Source of the DNA: Rhodobacteraceae bacterium M385
GTDB lineage: Bacteria; Pseudomonadota; Alphaproteobacteria; Rhodobacterales; Rhodobacteraceae
DNA: 64,000 nt
Direction: 5' to 3'
NCBI GenBank assembly: GCA_025141835.1
Contig: CP081102.1
Span: forward strand, 2,542,001-2,606,000
A program made the position numbers and the translations under genes. The stretch's first letter is position 1. Each line of letters opens with the position of its first letter. Positions 1-8,535 of the stretch are shown one piece after another. The notes under the pieces were generated by a model. It saw only the letters and a program-made list of their open reading frames with translations. It was not told where the DNA came from and ran no database searches.

Positions 1-703
1 GCCCAAGGGTGAGCCTTTCGTTTTCTTTGACACCGATACGTTGATCTTGGGCGATCTGACCGACGTGCCCTTCGATTTCTCCAAACCCACCGCCTCGCGC
101 CGGGTTGAGGGGACTTGGCCCCAAATCGAGCTTTATGGCCCCGGCTATACGCAAACGTGGAAATCGCTTTATGACATGTTCGGGCTGGATTTCGCCTCCT
201 CCCTCGACACGTCGCACCCCGATGAGTATTGGCGCCGCTACCTCTACTTCAACGCGGGGTTCTTCTACTATAAGTGCCCCCATGAATTTGGCGACCGCTT
301 CACCGAATACGCCACCCAAATCCGCCATAACGCTCCCGCCGAACTGGTCTGTCAGACCCTCGATCCATGGCTCGACCAAGTGGCTCTGCCCCTCGTGATC
401 CACTCCTTCGGCGGTGGCCGCGACGCCTTGGAACCCGGCTGGCTCGACGGAAAAACCTCCTGCCATTACAGGGTGTTGCCCCTTCTTTATGCCCGCGAAA
501 GCCAGAAAGTGGTGGACACGTTAGAGGAAGTGGCAGCCCCCAATAAAATCAAAAAGGTGCTCAAGACCTACGAGCCGATGCGCCGGATGATTTTCCAAGG
601 CAAAGGGGCGAAAGCGCGGGCATTGTTTGATCGGGCCAACCTTCCCCGGCGGGAACAGCAGATCAGAAACACCCTCAAGCGTGAAAAGCTTTGGCTGCGA
701 TAA
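1..703 (+). CDS. C-terminal part of an unknown protein with an FDTDT motif (5' end outside window)
   Basis: The reading frame is open from the first bases (codons begin at position 2), so the real start lies upstream and the TTG at 41 is only an internal codon. The visible N-terminal part contains FVFFDTDTLILGDL, which resembles the DxD nucleotide-sugar/metal motif of glycosyltransferase-like proteins. The rest is rich in W, Y and R, with a basic C-terminus (KREKLWLR). I do not recognise a specific family; a glycosyltransferase-like role is inference from the motif alone. It converges on clpX, with a shared hairpin between them. Confidence 0.6.
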   Translation, partial: PKGEPFVFFDTDTLILGDLTDVPFDFSKPTASRRVEGTWPQIELYGPGYTQTWKSLYDMFGLDFASSLDTSHPDEYWRRYLYFNAGFFYYKCPHEFGDRFTEYATQIRHNAPAELVCQTLDPWLDQVALPLVIHSFGGGRDALEPGWLDGKTSCHYRVLPLLYARESQKVVDTLEEVAAPNKIKKVLKTYEPMRRMIFQGKGAKARALFDRANLPRREQQIRNTLKREKLWLR

Positions 704-747
704 CCTAACCGCTGGGCCCTCAATCCGGGCTCAGCTCTCCTCACACG

Positions 748-782
748 CCATAAAAGAAACCCCCGCCCAAATTGGGCGGGGG
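748..782 (-). terminator. Rho-independent terminator of clpX
   Basis: Perfect 11-bp arms CCCCCGCCCAA (760-770) and TTGGGCGGGGG (772-782) are followed, in the clpX direction, by a T-rich run (complement of 748-759). The downstream side on the plus strand is less T-rich, so it mainly serves clpX but could also stop the upstream plus-strand gene. Confidence 0.85.
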
Positions 783-807
783 CAATTCTTAAGAAATGTC
801 TTTGGGA

Positions 808-2073
808 TCAGCTCGCCGAGGCGGGCTCTTCCTTGGAGCGTTCCGCGTAGATCATCAAAGGCTGCGTGTCCGAGGTCACCGCTTCTTCGTTTACCACAAC
901 CTCTTCAACCCCTTCGGAACCGGGCATCTCGAACATGGTTTCCAGCAGGATATCCTCCATGATCGACCGCAGGCCCCGCGCGCCGGTTTTGCGAGCGATT
1001 GCGCGTTTGGCGATCGCGCTCATGGCGTCATCGGTGAAAGTCAGCTTCACATCTTCCAGCTCGAACAGGCGCTGATACTGTTTTACCAGTGCGTTTTTCG
1101 GACCGGTCAGGATCGTAACCAGGGCGTCCTCGTCCAGGTCTTCCAGCGTCGCAATGACGGGCAGACGACCCACAAATTCAGGGATCAAACCGAATTTCAG
1201 CAGATCTTCAGGCTCCAGATCTTTGAAGTATTCACCCACGGATTTTGCTTCAGGGTCACGCACATCGGCTCCAAAGCCCATGGCAGAGCCCTTACCGCGC
1301 TGCGCGATAATCTTGTCGAGCCCGGCAAATGCGCCACCACAGATGAACAGGATGTTCGTCGTGTCCACTTGCAGGAATTCCTGCTGCGGATGCTTGCGAC
1401 CACCTTGCGGCGGCACGGATGCGACGGTGCCTTCCATGATCTTCAGAAGCGCCTGCTGCACCCCTTCGCCCGACACGTCGCGGGTGATGGAGGGGTTGTC
1501 GGACTTGCGCGTAATTTTATCGACTTCGTCAATATAAACGATGCCGCGTTGCGCACGCTCCACGTTATATTCTGAGGCCTGCAAGAGCTTGAGGATGATA
1601 TTCTCCACATCCTCGCCCACGTAGCCCGCCTCAGTCAGGGTAGTGGCGTCGGCCATGGTGAACGGCACATCCAGAATCCGCGCCAGCGTTTGTGCCAACA
1701 GCGTCTTGCCGCACCCCGTGGGGCCGATCAGCATGATGTTAGATTTCGCCAATTCGATATCGGATTTATCCGTATGATTCAGACGCTTGTAGTGGTTATG
1801 CACAGCCACCGAGAGCACCCGCTTGGCATGAGCCTGACCGATCACATAATCGTCCAGAACGCCGCAAATCTCTTTCGGGGACGGTACGCCATCGTCGCTT
1901 TTCAGCCCGGCGCTTTTGGTCTCTTCTCGGATGATGTCCATGCACAGTTCGACGCATTCATCGCAGATGAATACAGTCGGGCCCGCAATCAACTTGCGAA
2001 CCTCGTGCTGGCTTTTGCCACAGAACGAGCAATAAAGCGTGTTCTTGGAATCGTTGCCGGAATTACTTGCCAT
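808..2073 (-). CDS. clpX: ATP-dependent Clp protease ATP-binding subunit ClpX
   Basis: ClpX is the hexameric AAA+ unfoldase that recognises tagged substrates and threads them into ClpP in the cytoplasm. The 421-residue product has the N-terminal zinc-binding domain (C15, C18, C37, C40), Walker A GPTGCGKT at 117-124, the pore loop GYVGED, Walker B VYIDEVDK and the sensor-2 stretch RKTGARGLRS. A GTG nine bases upstream is possible, but the ATG at 2073 is preceded by AAGGTG at a 6-nt distance and gives the usual family N-terminus, so I chose it. It lies 189 bp downstream of clpP on the same strand, the usual alphaproteobacterial arrangement, and ends at a strong terminator. Confidence 0.97.
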   Translation of the reverse strand: MASNSGNDSKNTLYCSFCGKSQHEVRKLIAGPTVFICDECVELCMDIIREETKSAGLKSDDGVPSPKEICGVLDDYVIGQAHAKRVLSVAVHNHYKRLNHTDKSDIELAKSNIMLIGPTGCGKTLLAQTLARILDVPFTMADATTLTEAGYVGEDVENIILKLLQASEYNVERAQRGIVYIDEVDKITRKSDNPSITRDVSGEGVQQALLKIMEGTVASVPPQGGRKHPQQEFLQVDTTNILFICGGAFAGLDKIIAQRGKGSAMGFGADVRDPEAKSVGEYFKDLEPEDLLKFGLIPEFVGRLPVIATLEDLDEDALVTILTGPKNALVKQYQRLFELEDVKLTFTDDAMSAIAKRAIARKTGARGLRSIMEDILLETMFEMPGSEGVEEVVVNEEAVTSDTQPLMIYAERSKEEPASAS

Positions 2074-2262
2074 ATCGTTCACCTTACCCGGGCCCTCACA
2101 CGGCTGGATCGCCGCGAAACACCAGTCATCTTACCGGATTTTGGCCAGCCTAGAACAGCCCCGCCCCGGTCACAATCGCAAATTCCGATGCGGCCAAGTG
2201 CTGGCCCCTTCATGCAACAGGGCCCGAAGGCCCTGCGCAAAAGTCACAAGTGCCTAGCGGCC

Positions 2263-2889
2263 TTAATCTGCGTCGCTGCCGCCGCGTGTGGCGACGATTT
2301 CGTCCACATGGCCCCATTCTTTGGCCTCTTCTGGGGTCATCCACAAATCGCGGTCCAATGCCTTTTGAACCGTCTCGTAGTCTTGACCAGAATGGTTAAC
2401 ATACAGTTGATACAGGCGCTCCCGAGTCCGCTCAATATGGCGCGCGGAGATCAGGATGTCCGAGGCCATGCCGCGCGACCCGCCAGAGGGCTGGTGCACC
2501 ATGATTTCAGCGTTGGGCAGCGCGAACCGCATCCCCTTCTCGCCGCCAATCGCAATCGCCGACCCCATCGAGGCCGCCATGCCGCAGATCAGCGTCGACA
2601 CCTTGGGCTTGATATACTGCATCGTGTCGTAGATCGACATGCCGGCCGTCACTTCACCACCGGGCGAGTTGATATACATCGAAATTTCTTTCGAGGGGTT
2701 TTCCGCCTCAAGATGCAGCAACTGGGCCACGATCAGGTGGCTCATGCCGGAGTGGATCGGGCCGTTCACAAACACGATCCGCTCCTTCAGGAGGCGCGAG
2801 AAAATGTCATAGGCCCGCTCGCCGCGGCTGGTTTGTTCAACCACCATCGGGACCAGGTTATTTTGGAAATATTCCACGGGGTCGTGCAT
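2263..2889 (-). CDS. clpP: ATP-dependent Clp protease proteolytic subunit ClpP
   Basis: ClpP is the tetradecameric serine protease chamber that works with ClpX. The 208-residue product shows the catalytic serine in GMAASMGS (S107) and the histidine in MVHQPSGG (H132), plus the SPGGEVTAG oxyanion-hole segment. An in-frame extension of 11 residues upstream exists, but the ATG at 2889 has GAGG eight bases before it and matches the usual short N-terminus ahead of LVPMVVEQT. The gene is followed by clpX. Confidence 0.96.
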   Translation of the reverse strand: MHDPVEYFQNNLVPMVVEQTSRGERAYDIFSRLLKERIVFVNGPIHSGMSHLIVAQLLHLEAENPSKEISMYINSPGGEVTAGMSIYDTMQYIKPKVSTLICGMAASMGSAIAIGGEKGMRFALPNAEIMVHQPSGGSRGMASDILISARHIERTRERLYQLYVNHSGQDYETVQKALDRDLWMTPEEAKEWGHVDEIVATRGGSDAD

Positions 2890-3180
2890 TGCGCCTGCCT
2901 CATCAGATGTTCTGTTCTGCAAGAGTCTATGTCTGGCGTTTCAGGGCTGCAAGGGCACCATCGGTTGAATTCGCGTGTCTTCGGCAATCCTTTGGTAATT
3001 TTCGCCGGTTTTCTTACCGAAGGCTTGGGTAATAATGAAGTTCGCCCAACGGAACTACCCGACACCTGAAAATCCGAAAAGCAACAGACCTGCGGGGATA
3101 ACCTTGCAATCATCTGGGGATAAGTATTGCAAAAATGAAAGTCCTGCTCTGAAACCAACATCAGAAACCGGAAGAAACAG
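2890..3180. promoter_or_regulatory. Gene-free clpP upstream region with an imperfect direct repeat
   Basis: No convincing gene is present. It holds two similar segments, GGGGATAACCTTGCAA (3094-3109) and GGGGATAAGTATTGCAA (3116-3132), exactly 22 bp apart. Read on the minus strand, each starts as TTATCCCC followed by A or G, one or two mismatches from a DnaA box, about 200 nt before clpP. Whether these are regulatory is unknown. Confidence 0.35.
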
Positions 3181-3207
3181 CGGGGCACCTCTGTAAACGG
3201 TGCCCCG
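3181..3207 (-). terminator. Terminator of the nitronate monooxygenase gene
   Basis: The arms CGGGGCACC (3181-3189) and GGTGCCCCG (3199-3207) enclose a 9-nt loop immediately after the stop of the minus-strand gene. The minus strand continues with a T-rich stretch (complement of about 3168-3180). Confidence 0.75.
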
Positions 3208-3212
3208 GTTAA

Positions 3213-4190
3213 TTAAAGCAGGCGCTCGCGGGCCGCTTTGTACTCTCGCTCCAACCGCGCCACCAATTCGCGCGCCGGACCGACGGACTTCACCGCTCCG
3301 ATCCCTTGGCCTGCGCCCCATACTTGGCTCCACGCCTTGGGTTTCGACGCGCCGTCCGCGAAATTCATGGAGCTGACATCGGCCTTTTCCAAAGCATCCG
3401 GGTCCATGCCTGCGGCGGTGATCGACGGCTTTAAGTAGTTCCCAGAAACGCCCGTAAACAAAGAGGAAAGCACAATATCCTCGGCGCCTGAGTCCGCGAT
3501 CATCTGCTTGTAGGCGGGGGCGGCGTGGGCCTCATCCGTCGCGATGAACGGAGATCCGATGTAGGCCAGATCCGCCCCCATCGCCTGCGCGGCCAGCACC
3601 GCGTCGCCCGTTGCGATTGATCCGCTCAGCAGTAGCGGCCCCTCAAACCATTCGCGGATTTCCTGGATCAGCGCAAACGGCGACTGTTGGCCCGCGTGTC
3701 CGCCGGCCCCTGCGGCGACTGCAATCAACCCGTCCGCACCCTTCGAGATCGCCTTTTTCGCGAAGGTGTTGTTAATCACGTCATGCAACGCGATGCCGCC
3801 GCAGGAATGAGCGGCATCGTTAACCTCTTCCCGCGCGCCGAGGGAGGTGATCCAGATCGGCACATTCCAGCGGGCGCAGATCTCTAGGTCGCGCTCTAGT
3901 CGCGCGTTGGATCGGTGCACGATCTGGTTGACCGCATAGGGCGCGGCGGGGGTGTCGGGGTTAGCTTGGTTCCACGCGTCCAACGCCTCGGTGATCTGCT
4001 TCAACCACGCTTCCAGCGCAATCGGGTCGCCGTCTTTTTCCCGCGCGTTCAGCGCCGGGAAAGAGCCCACAATACCCGCGCAACACTGGGCGATGACCAG
4101 CTCGGGGCTGGATACGATGAACAGGGGGCTGCCCACGACAGGCAGTCGCAACCCTTTAAAAACGCTTGGTAATTCTCTTGTATTTGGCAT
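3213..4190 (-). CDS. Nitronate monooxygenase (2-nitropropane dioxygenase family)
   Basis: FMN-dependent TIM-barrel enzyme that oxidises nitronates to carbonyl compounds and nitrite. The 325-residue product shows the family pattern: LPVVGSPLF near the N-terminus, a glycine-rich VAAGAGGHAGQ segment, the LSGSIATGDAVLAAQAMGAD phosphate-binding region and a GQGIG segment near the end. The longer frame starting near 4304 is rejected because the ATG at 4190 has an excellent GGAGGG site 5 nt upstream. The gene is divergent from the SpoIIAA-like gene and is followed by its own terminator. The physiological substrate cannot be told from sequence. Confidence 0.88.
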   Translation of the reverse strand: MPNTRELPSVFKGLRLPVVGSPLFIVSSPELVIAQCCAGIVGSFPALNAREKDGDPIALEAWLKQITEALDAWNQANPDTPAAPYAVNQIVHRSNARLERDLEICARWNVPIWITSLGAREEVNDAAHSCGGIALHDVINNTFAKKAISKGADGLIAVAAGAGGHAGQQSPFALIQEIREWFEGPLLLSGSIATGDAVLAAQAMGADLAYIGSPFIATDEAHAAPAYKQMIADSGAEDIVLSSLFTGVSGNYLKPSITAAGMDPDALEKADVSSMNFADGASKPKAWSQVWGAGQGIGAVKSVGPARELVARLEREYKAARERLL

Positions 4191-4290
4191 GTCGCCCTCC
4201 CTTGCCCGTGACGCTATCGCGCCGCCTGTGGATCGGCAAGAAGGACGCACCGTCACATTGCGCCGCGCGTGCCCCTTCGCAGCGTTTCGC

Positions 4291-4304
4291 TTGACCTTGA
4301 TCAA
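4291..4304. promoter_or_regulatory. FNR/FnrL-type box TTGAC-CTTG-ATCAA
   Basis: The 14-mer TTGACCTTGATCAA fits the TTGA-N6-TCAA consensus of FNR-family oxygen regulators. It lies 57 bp before the SpoIIAA-like start and about 100 bp before the divergent nitronate monooxygenase. A box of the same form precedes the universal stress gene at 7884. Confidence 0.6.
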
Positions 4305-4361
4305 AGCGTTCCCACCTTTTTTGTGTCACCTTTCCCCAACCCCAGCAGACAGGAGACCCCG

Positions 4362-4745
4362 ATGACCCAATCCCATTTCACCGTTGATCGCACAGGCCCG
4401 AATTCCCTGAAGATCACTATGGCGGGCGCATTTGATTCCGTGGCGATGGAGGCGGCTTTGCAGGCGCTCCCCCTTGAGATGGAGGGGATGGCCCATGGCG
4501 ATTTGTTAATGATTGACCAAGGGGCGGAATGGCCGTCGATCGGGGCGATTGGGGTTGAACTGCGCCACTGGCCGCAAATGATTAACGTGCTTCATCAAAT
4601 CGATCGCGCCGCCTTTGTCAGCCACAACCAGTTTTTCCGAGCCGCCGCGACAGTCGAATCCGCGCTGCTGCCGGGGTTGGAGATCAAGAACTTCGACGAT
4701 GAAGTCAGCGCGACCGCTTGGTTGGCCGACCAGCGCACCGCCTAA
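4362..4745 (+). CDS. SpoIIAA-like / STAS-domain protein
   Basis: A 127-residue cytoplasmic protein resembling the SpoIIAA-like (STAS fold) family found as single-domain proteins in many proteobacteria; these bind lipids or partners, and their role is poorly defined. Visible features are alternating hydrophobic strands, a central WPSIGAIGVELRHWPQ segment and the C-terminal ALLPGLEIKNFDDEVSATAWL, typical of the last helix of this family. The start at 4362 has AGGAG about 6 nt upstream; the longer frame from 4269 would run through the FNR-type box and is unlikely. It converges on the next small gene with a 4-nt overlap. Confidence 0.7.
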   Translation: MTQSHFTVDRTGPNSLKITMAGAFDSVAMEAALQALPLEMEGMAHGDLLMIDQGAEWPSIGAIGVELRHWPQMINVLHQIDRAAFVSHNQFFRAAATVESALLPGLEIKNFDDEVSATAWLADQRTA

Positions 4746-4996
4746 GGCGCGGCGATCGGCTCTTCAGAAACCGCTTCAGTTTCCGGCGCGGGCAATGCCA
4801 AAGCCTCATCGGCGAATTGCTCGGGCATTTCGGGCAAGATGTGGCCCGTTGCCGGATCAATCGTGACGCGTGGCTTGTGGGCAAGCGTATCAATCGTGGC
4901 GTTCATTTCTTCGATCAGACGCTCAAAACGCGCCCGGTCGCTCTCGATCACCACCTGAGATCCGTTTTTCTTGCCACCAAAGAGGAATTTCAACAT
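4742..4996 (-). CDS. Small conserved hypothetical protein
   Basis: 84 residues beginning MLKFLFGGKKNGSQ, followed by a charged helix (SDRARFERLIEEMNATID) and a proline/alanine-rich acidic tail. No transmembrane segment or enzyme motif is visible. It looks like a real gene: it has a coherent start, ends within 4 nt of its convergent neighbour, and codon use is like the surroundings. Function unknown. Confidence 0.6.
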   Translation of the reverse strand: MLKFLFGGKKNGSQVVIESDRARFERLIEEMNATIDTLAHKPRVTIDPATGHILPEMPEQFADEALALPAPETEAVSEEPIAAP

Positions 4997-5173
4997 CGGG
5001 TCGCCCTTACGTTGTCCTGTAATACGCGCCTTAATCTAGACCATGCGGCAGCGCAGCATAGGGGGAGAATTCATCGAAACGCGTCCAAAGCAGCGCTTGG
5101 CAAGCGGGTGGCAAAGGGGCAAAACGGGGGACGTGGCCCGTCTGGGTCATGGCTCACGAAAGGGACTGCCCCC

Positions 5174-5956
5174 ATGCGGATCGCGACATTCAACATTAAC
5201 GGCGTTAAGGCTCGCATCAACGCCCTGGGCGATTGGCTGGATGAAGCAAAGCCCGACGTGGCCCTGCTGCAAGAGATCAAATCCGTGGACGAGGGCTTTC
5301 CAAGGGATCTGTTTGAGGACCGCGGCTATGCCGTTGAAACTCATGGACAAAAGGGCTTCAACGGGGTCGCTATCCTATCCAAACTGCCGCTCGAAGATGT
5401 CAGTCGTGGCCTTCCCGGTGACGATGAAGATGAACAGGCCCGCTGGATCGAGGCGACGGTGATCGGCGACAATGAGGCGGTGCGTGTCTGCGGCCTCTAT
5501 CTGCCCAACGGCAACCCGGTGCCCGGCCCTAAGTACGACTACAAACTGGCCTGGATGGCGCGGATGCACGCCCACGCGCAGCGCCTTCTTGCGAATGAAA
5601 TGCCGGTGGTGATGGCGGGCGATTACAACATCATCCCCCAAGATGAAGATGCCGCCCGCCCCGAGGTTTGGCACGAAGATGCCCTTGCCCGCCCAGAAAG
5701 CCGTGCCGCCTTCCGCCGTCTTCTAAACCTTGGATTTACCGAGGCTTTTCGCGCCTGCAACCAAGCGCCGGGGATGTACTCGTTCTGGGATTATCAGGCG
5801 GGCGCGTGGAACCGGGACGACGGCATTCGCATCGACCATCACTTGCTAAGCTCCGAGGCTGCGGATCTGTTACTGGATTGCTGGATCGAAAAGGACGTGC
5901 GGGGCCGTGAAAAGCCGTCGGACCACGTCCCCGTCTGGATTGAGCTGGCCGCCTGA
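5174..5956 (+). CDS. xth: Exodeoxyribonuclease III
   Basis: Mg-dependent AP endonuclease/3'-5' exonuclease of base-excision repair (EEP superfamily). The 260-residue product has MRIATFNINGVKARI, the catalytic LLQEIK glutamate (E34), the FNGVAIL segment, the GDYNI asparagine motif and the terminal SDHVPVW histidine. A longer in-frame ORF exists upstream, but the ATG at 5174 begins the conserved N-terminus directly, with AAAGGGA before it. It stands alone, with a different gene on each side. Confidence 0.95.
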   Translation: MRIATFNINGVKARINALGDWLDEAKPDVALLQEIKSVDEGFPRDLFEDRGYAVETHGQKGFNGVAILSKLPLEDVSRGLPGDDEDEQARWIEATVIGDNEAVRVCGLYLPNGNPVPGPKYDYKLAWMARMHAHAQRLLANEMPVVMAGDYNIIPQDEDAARPEVWHEDALARPESRAAFRRLLNLGFTEAFRACNQAPGMYSFWDYQAGAWNRDDGIRIDHHLLSSEAADLLLDCWIEKDVRGREKPSDHVPVWIELAA

Positions 5957-6114
5957 TAGCACAGCGCCGCCGCAAGAGGTTAATCACGTTAACCTTACGA
6001 CCCTTTGCCCAATTACCCCCCCCTGCGAACTGGACAAGTCGCGTGGGGCGTCAATAGTGTTCCCGGACGGCAACGACCGTTACCCGACTTCAAAACCACA
6101 ACCGGGAGACTAAA

Positions 6115-7704
6115 ATGACCAACCGATTTATCGCGCTAGGCGCGGCTTTGCTGGCGACAACCGCCATCACCGCCACCTCGCTTTCCGCTGAAACCCTGCG
6201 CTGGACCCGCGCGTCCGAGGCGCTGACCCTGGACCCTCACAGCCAGAACGAGGGGCCGACAACGACCCTCATGCACCAAATCTATAATCCGCTCGTTGCC
6301 CGCAACATGGCGGGCGAGATGGAGGCCGCCTTGGCCACCGAATGGGCCCCCAGCGAGGATAACCCCAGCATCTGGGTGTTTCAGATCCGCGAAGGCGTGA
6401 CATTCCACGGCGGCGAAAGCTTTGACGCCTCCGACGTTGTGTTCAGCCTCAATCGGGCGATGCAGGAATCGTCGAACTTCAAGGAACTGCTCTCGGGCGT
6501 TGTGGACGTTCGCGCGACCGGTGACTTTACTGTCGAGATCGAAACCGAGGGTCCCAACCCGCTTTTGCCTAACAACCTTACCAACATCATGATGATGGAT
6601 GAGGGCTGGTCGGTCGAGAACGGCGCCGAGAACGTCCAAGATTACGCGGCGGGCGAAGACACTTTCGCGGCCCGCAACGTGAACGGCACCGGACCCTACA
6701 TCTTGCAAAGTCGCGAGGCGGACGTGCAGACGGTGCTGACCCAGAACCCCGAATACTGGGGCATGGATCTGTTCCCGATGGACGTGACCGAGATCATTTT
6801 CACCCCGATCCAGAACCCCGCCACCCGTCTGGCCGCCTTCTTGGGCGGTGAAGTGGACTTCGTCCAAGACGTGCCTGTGCAGGACTTGGAGCGTGTGGAA
6901 GCCGCCGACGGCATCGGCCTTGGCACCGGCCCGCAGAACCGCAACATCTTCTTCGGCCTCAACGTCGGTGCAGATGATCTGGAGCGCGACGATGTGGAGG
7001 GCGCAAACCCGCTGGCCGATCCGCGTGTGCGTGAAGCGATGAACATCGCCATTAACCGTGACGCGATCATGCAGGTCGTGATGCGGGGCCAGTCTGATCC
7101 TACCGGCGCGATGTTGCCCCCTCCGGTCAACGGCTGGACCGAAGACCTGGAAGCCTATCCCGCCTACGACGTGGATGCGGCGCGCGCGCTGATGGAAGAA
7201 GCGGGCTACGGAGACGGTTTCTCGATCCAGCTTGATTGCCCCAATGATCGCTACGTGAACGACGAGTCAATCTGTCAGGCGGCTGTGGGCATGTTCGCCC
7301 AAATCGGCATCACCGTTAACCTTTCTGCCCTGCCCCGCGCCCAGCACTTCCCGCTGATCGCGAATGGCGAGACAGACCTTTATATGTTGGGTTGGGGCGT
7401 GCCGACGTATGATTCTGAGTACGTCTTCAACTTCCTCTATCACACCCGCACCGACGGTCGTGGCAGCTGGAACGGTACCGGCTTCTCGAACCCTGCGATG
7501 GACGAGATGATCGTTTCCCTGTCGTCCGAGACAGATCTTGAGGCACGCGATCAAACCATCGCCGACCTCTGGACCATGGCTTCGGCCGAGTTGATCTACC
7601 TGCCGATCCACCACCAGGTTCTGAACTGGGGCATCTCGGATGCGTGGTCCACGCTGGTAGATGCCGACGATCAGGTGAAGTTCCAGTATTTCGAGCTGAA
7701 CTAA
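6115..7704 (+). CDS. ABC transporter solute-binding protein, family 5 (peptide/nickel type)
   Basis: Periplasmic binding protein of the DppA/OppA class. Of the 529 residues, roughly the first 25 form a Sec signal peptide (MTNRFIALGAALLATTAITATSLSA), after which the mature protein starts ETLRW. Family landmarks are LDPHSQNEG, EGVTFHGGESFDASDVVFSLNR, RNVNGTGPY and DPRVREAMNIAINR. GGGAG lies 6 nt before the ATG. It is closely related to the protein encoded at 8536 (shared IFTPIQN-AT, MMMD-W---NGAE and FA-RNVNGT blocks), which suggests duplication. It ends in its own terminator, so it is transcriptionally separate from the permease genes although probably part of the same transport function. Substrate unknown; a peptide or small glycoside is possible. 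Confidence 0.9.
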   Translation: MTNRFIALGAALLATTAITATSLSAETLRWTRASEALTLDPHSQNEGPTTTLMHQIYNPLVARNMAGEMEAALATEWAPSEDNPSIWVFQIREGVTFHGGESFDASDVVFSLNRAMQESSNFKELLSGVVDVRATGDFTVEIETEGPNPLLPNNLTNIMMMDEGWSVENGAENVQDYAAGEDTFAARNVNGTGPYILQSREADVQTVLTQNPEYWGMDLFPMDVTEIIFTPIQNPATRLAAFLGGEVDFVQDVPVQDLERVEAADGIGLGTGPQNRNIFFGLNVGADDLERDDVEGANPLADPRVREAMNIAINRDAIMQVVMRGQSDPTGAMLPPPVNGWTEDLEAYPAYDVDAARALMEEAGYGDGFSIQLDCPNDRYVNDESICQAAVGMFAQIGITVNLSALPRAQHFPLIANGETDLYMLGWGVPTYDSEYVFNFLYHTRTDGRGSWNGTGFSNPAMDEMIVSLSSETDLEARDQTIADLWTMASAELIYLPIHHQVLNWGISDAWSTLVDADDQVKFQYFELN

Positions 7705-7741
7705 GCCCCACGAAAAAAGGCGTTAACGCCTTTAACCATTG

Positions 7742-7779
7742 GCCTGCCCGGAAGCGCGATCTTTCGGGCAGGCTTTTTT
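7742..7779 (+). terminator. Rho-independent terminator after the first solute-binding protein
   Basis: GCCTGCCCG (7742-7750) pairs with CGGGCAGGC (7765-7773), followed by TTTTTTA. A second small palindrome, AAAGGCGTTAACGCCTTT, lies just before it. Confidence 0.9.
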
Positions 7780-7798
7780 ACGCCGGCCCGCCCCCCGT

Positions 7799-7812
7799 TT
7801 GACAAAGATCAA
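7799..7812. promoter_or_regulatory. FNR/FnrL-type box TTGAC-AAAG-ATCAA
   Basis: TTGACAAAGATCAA matches TTGA-N6-TCAA and lies 71 bp upstream of the universal stress protein start, just after the preceding terminator. The position suits oxygen-responsive activation of that gene. Its half-sites are identical to those of the box at 4291. Confidence 0.65.
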
Positions 7813-7883
7813 AGCAGCCGGGGCGCATGTCTGGCAGTGTCATAGGCGCAATCCCGCGTGACCTATTCGAAAGGACCGCCCCT

Positions 7884-8321
7884 ATGTTCACTTCAATCGT
7901 AGTCGCCCTCGATGGCTCCGAAGCCTCTAACAAAGCCTTGGAAACCGCCTGTGGGCTGGCCAAGACCTTTGGCGCGGCGGTGCATCTTGTTCACTCGCCG
8001 CAACTGGAAACCACGGCCGTGGCGGTCGGGTTCTCGGTGGTTGATGTGCCCGTCACGCCCGAGCAGATTATGCTTGCGGGTCAAGAGGTTATGGAGGCAT
8101 CCACCGCCCGCGCGACGGAGCTAGGCACCGCGCCCGCCAGCACCACCATCGGCGATACCGATCCCGCCGATGCCATTCTGGACGCTGCCAAGCTTAATGA
8201 CGCTGACCTGATCGTCATGGGGCGGCGCGGTTTGGGCTCTGTCGCCAGCCTGTTTCTGGGATCAGTAAGCCAGAAGGTCAGCCGGGGTGCTGATTGCTCC
8301 TGCCTAACCGTCCATAACTAA
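7884..8321 (+). CDS. Universal stress protein, UspA family
   Basis: A 145-residue single-domain Usp protein of the cytoplasm. It starts MFTSIVVALDGSEASNKALE and has the ATP-binding-type C-terminal pattern DLIVMGRRGLGSVASLFLGSVS (G-2x-G-9x-G-S). The start at 7884 is preceded by AAGGA at 8 nt; the frame extends further upstream but without a site. An FNR-type box upstream suggests induction when oxygen falls, as is known for some usp genes. It sits between two paralogous binding-protein genes, with terminators on both sides, so it is monocistronic. Confidence 0.92.
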   Translation: MFTSIVVALDGSEASNKALETACGLAKTFGAAVHLVHSPQLETTAVAVGFSVVDVPVTPEQIMLAGQEVMEASTARATELGTAPASTTIGDTDPADAILDAAKLNDADLIVMGRRGLGSVASLFLGSVSQKVSRGADCSCLTVHN

Positions 8322-8329
8322 CCCGCATT

Positions 8330-8360
8330 GGCGCGGCCCATCGCTCAAGGCCGCGCCTTT
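8330..8360 (+). terminator. Terminator after the universal stress gene
   Basis: GGCGCGGCC (8330-8338) and GGCCGCGCC (8349-8357) form a 9-bp GC-rich stem followed by TTT and a mixed tract. Confidence 0.65.
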
Positions 8361-8535
8361 CACTCCAAGTGAAATAACAGGCACGTCGCTGCATTCGTGC
8401 GCATTTGCACAATAACCCTGCGCAATCTCACAGCTTCGTGACCACCTCTCCCCTCGCGCTAAATCGACCAATGGGCCACGCTGCCCGGCGATGGGCGCAA
8501 AACATGCGCCACCTACCTCTGGGGAGAGATATCAA

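Noticed and set aside
1690..3069. 459-residue open frame on the plus strand over clpX/clpP
   Set aside because: Antisense shadow of two certain genes; composition is histidine/arginine-rich as expected for shadows.
3055..3333. Small minus frame overlapping the end of the nitronate monooxygenase
   Set aside because: Out-of-frame overlap through the terminator; no ribosome site or motif.
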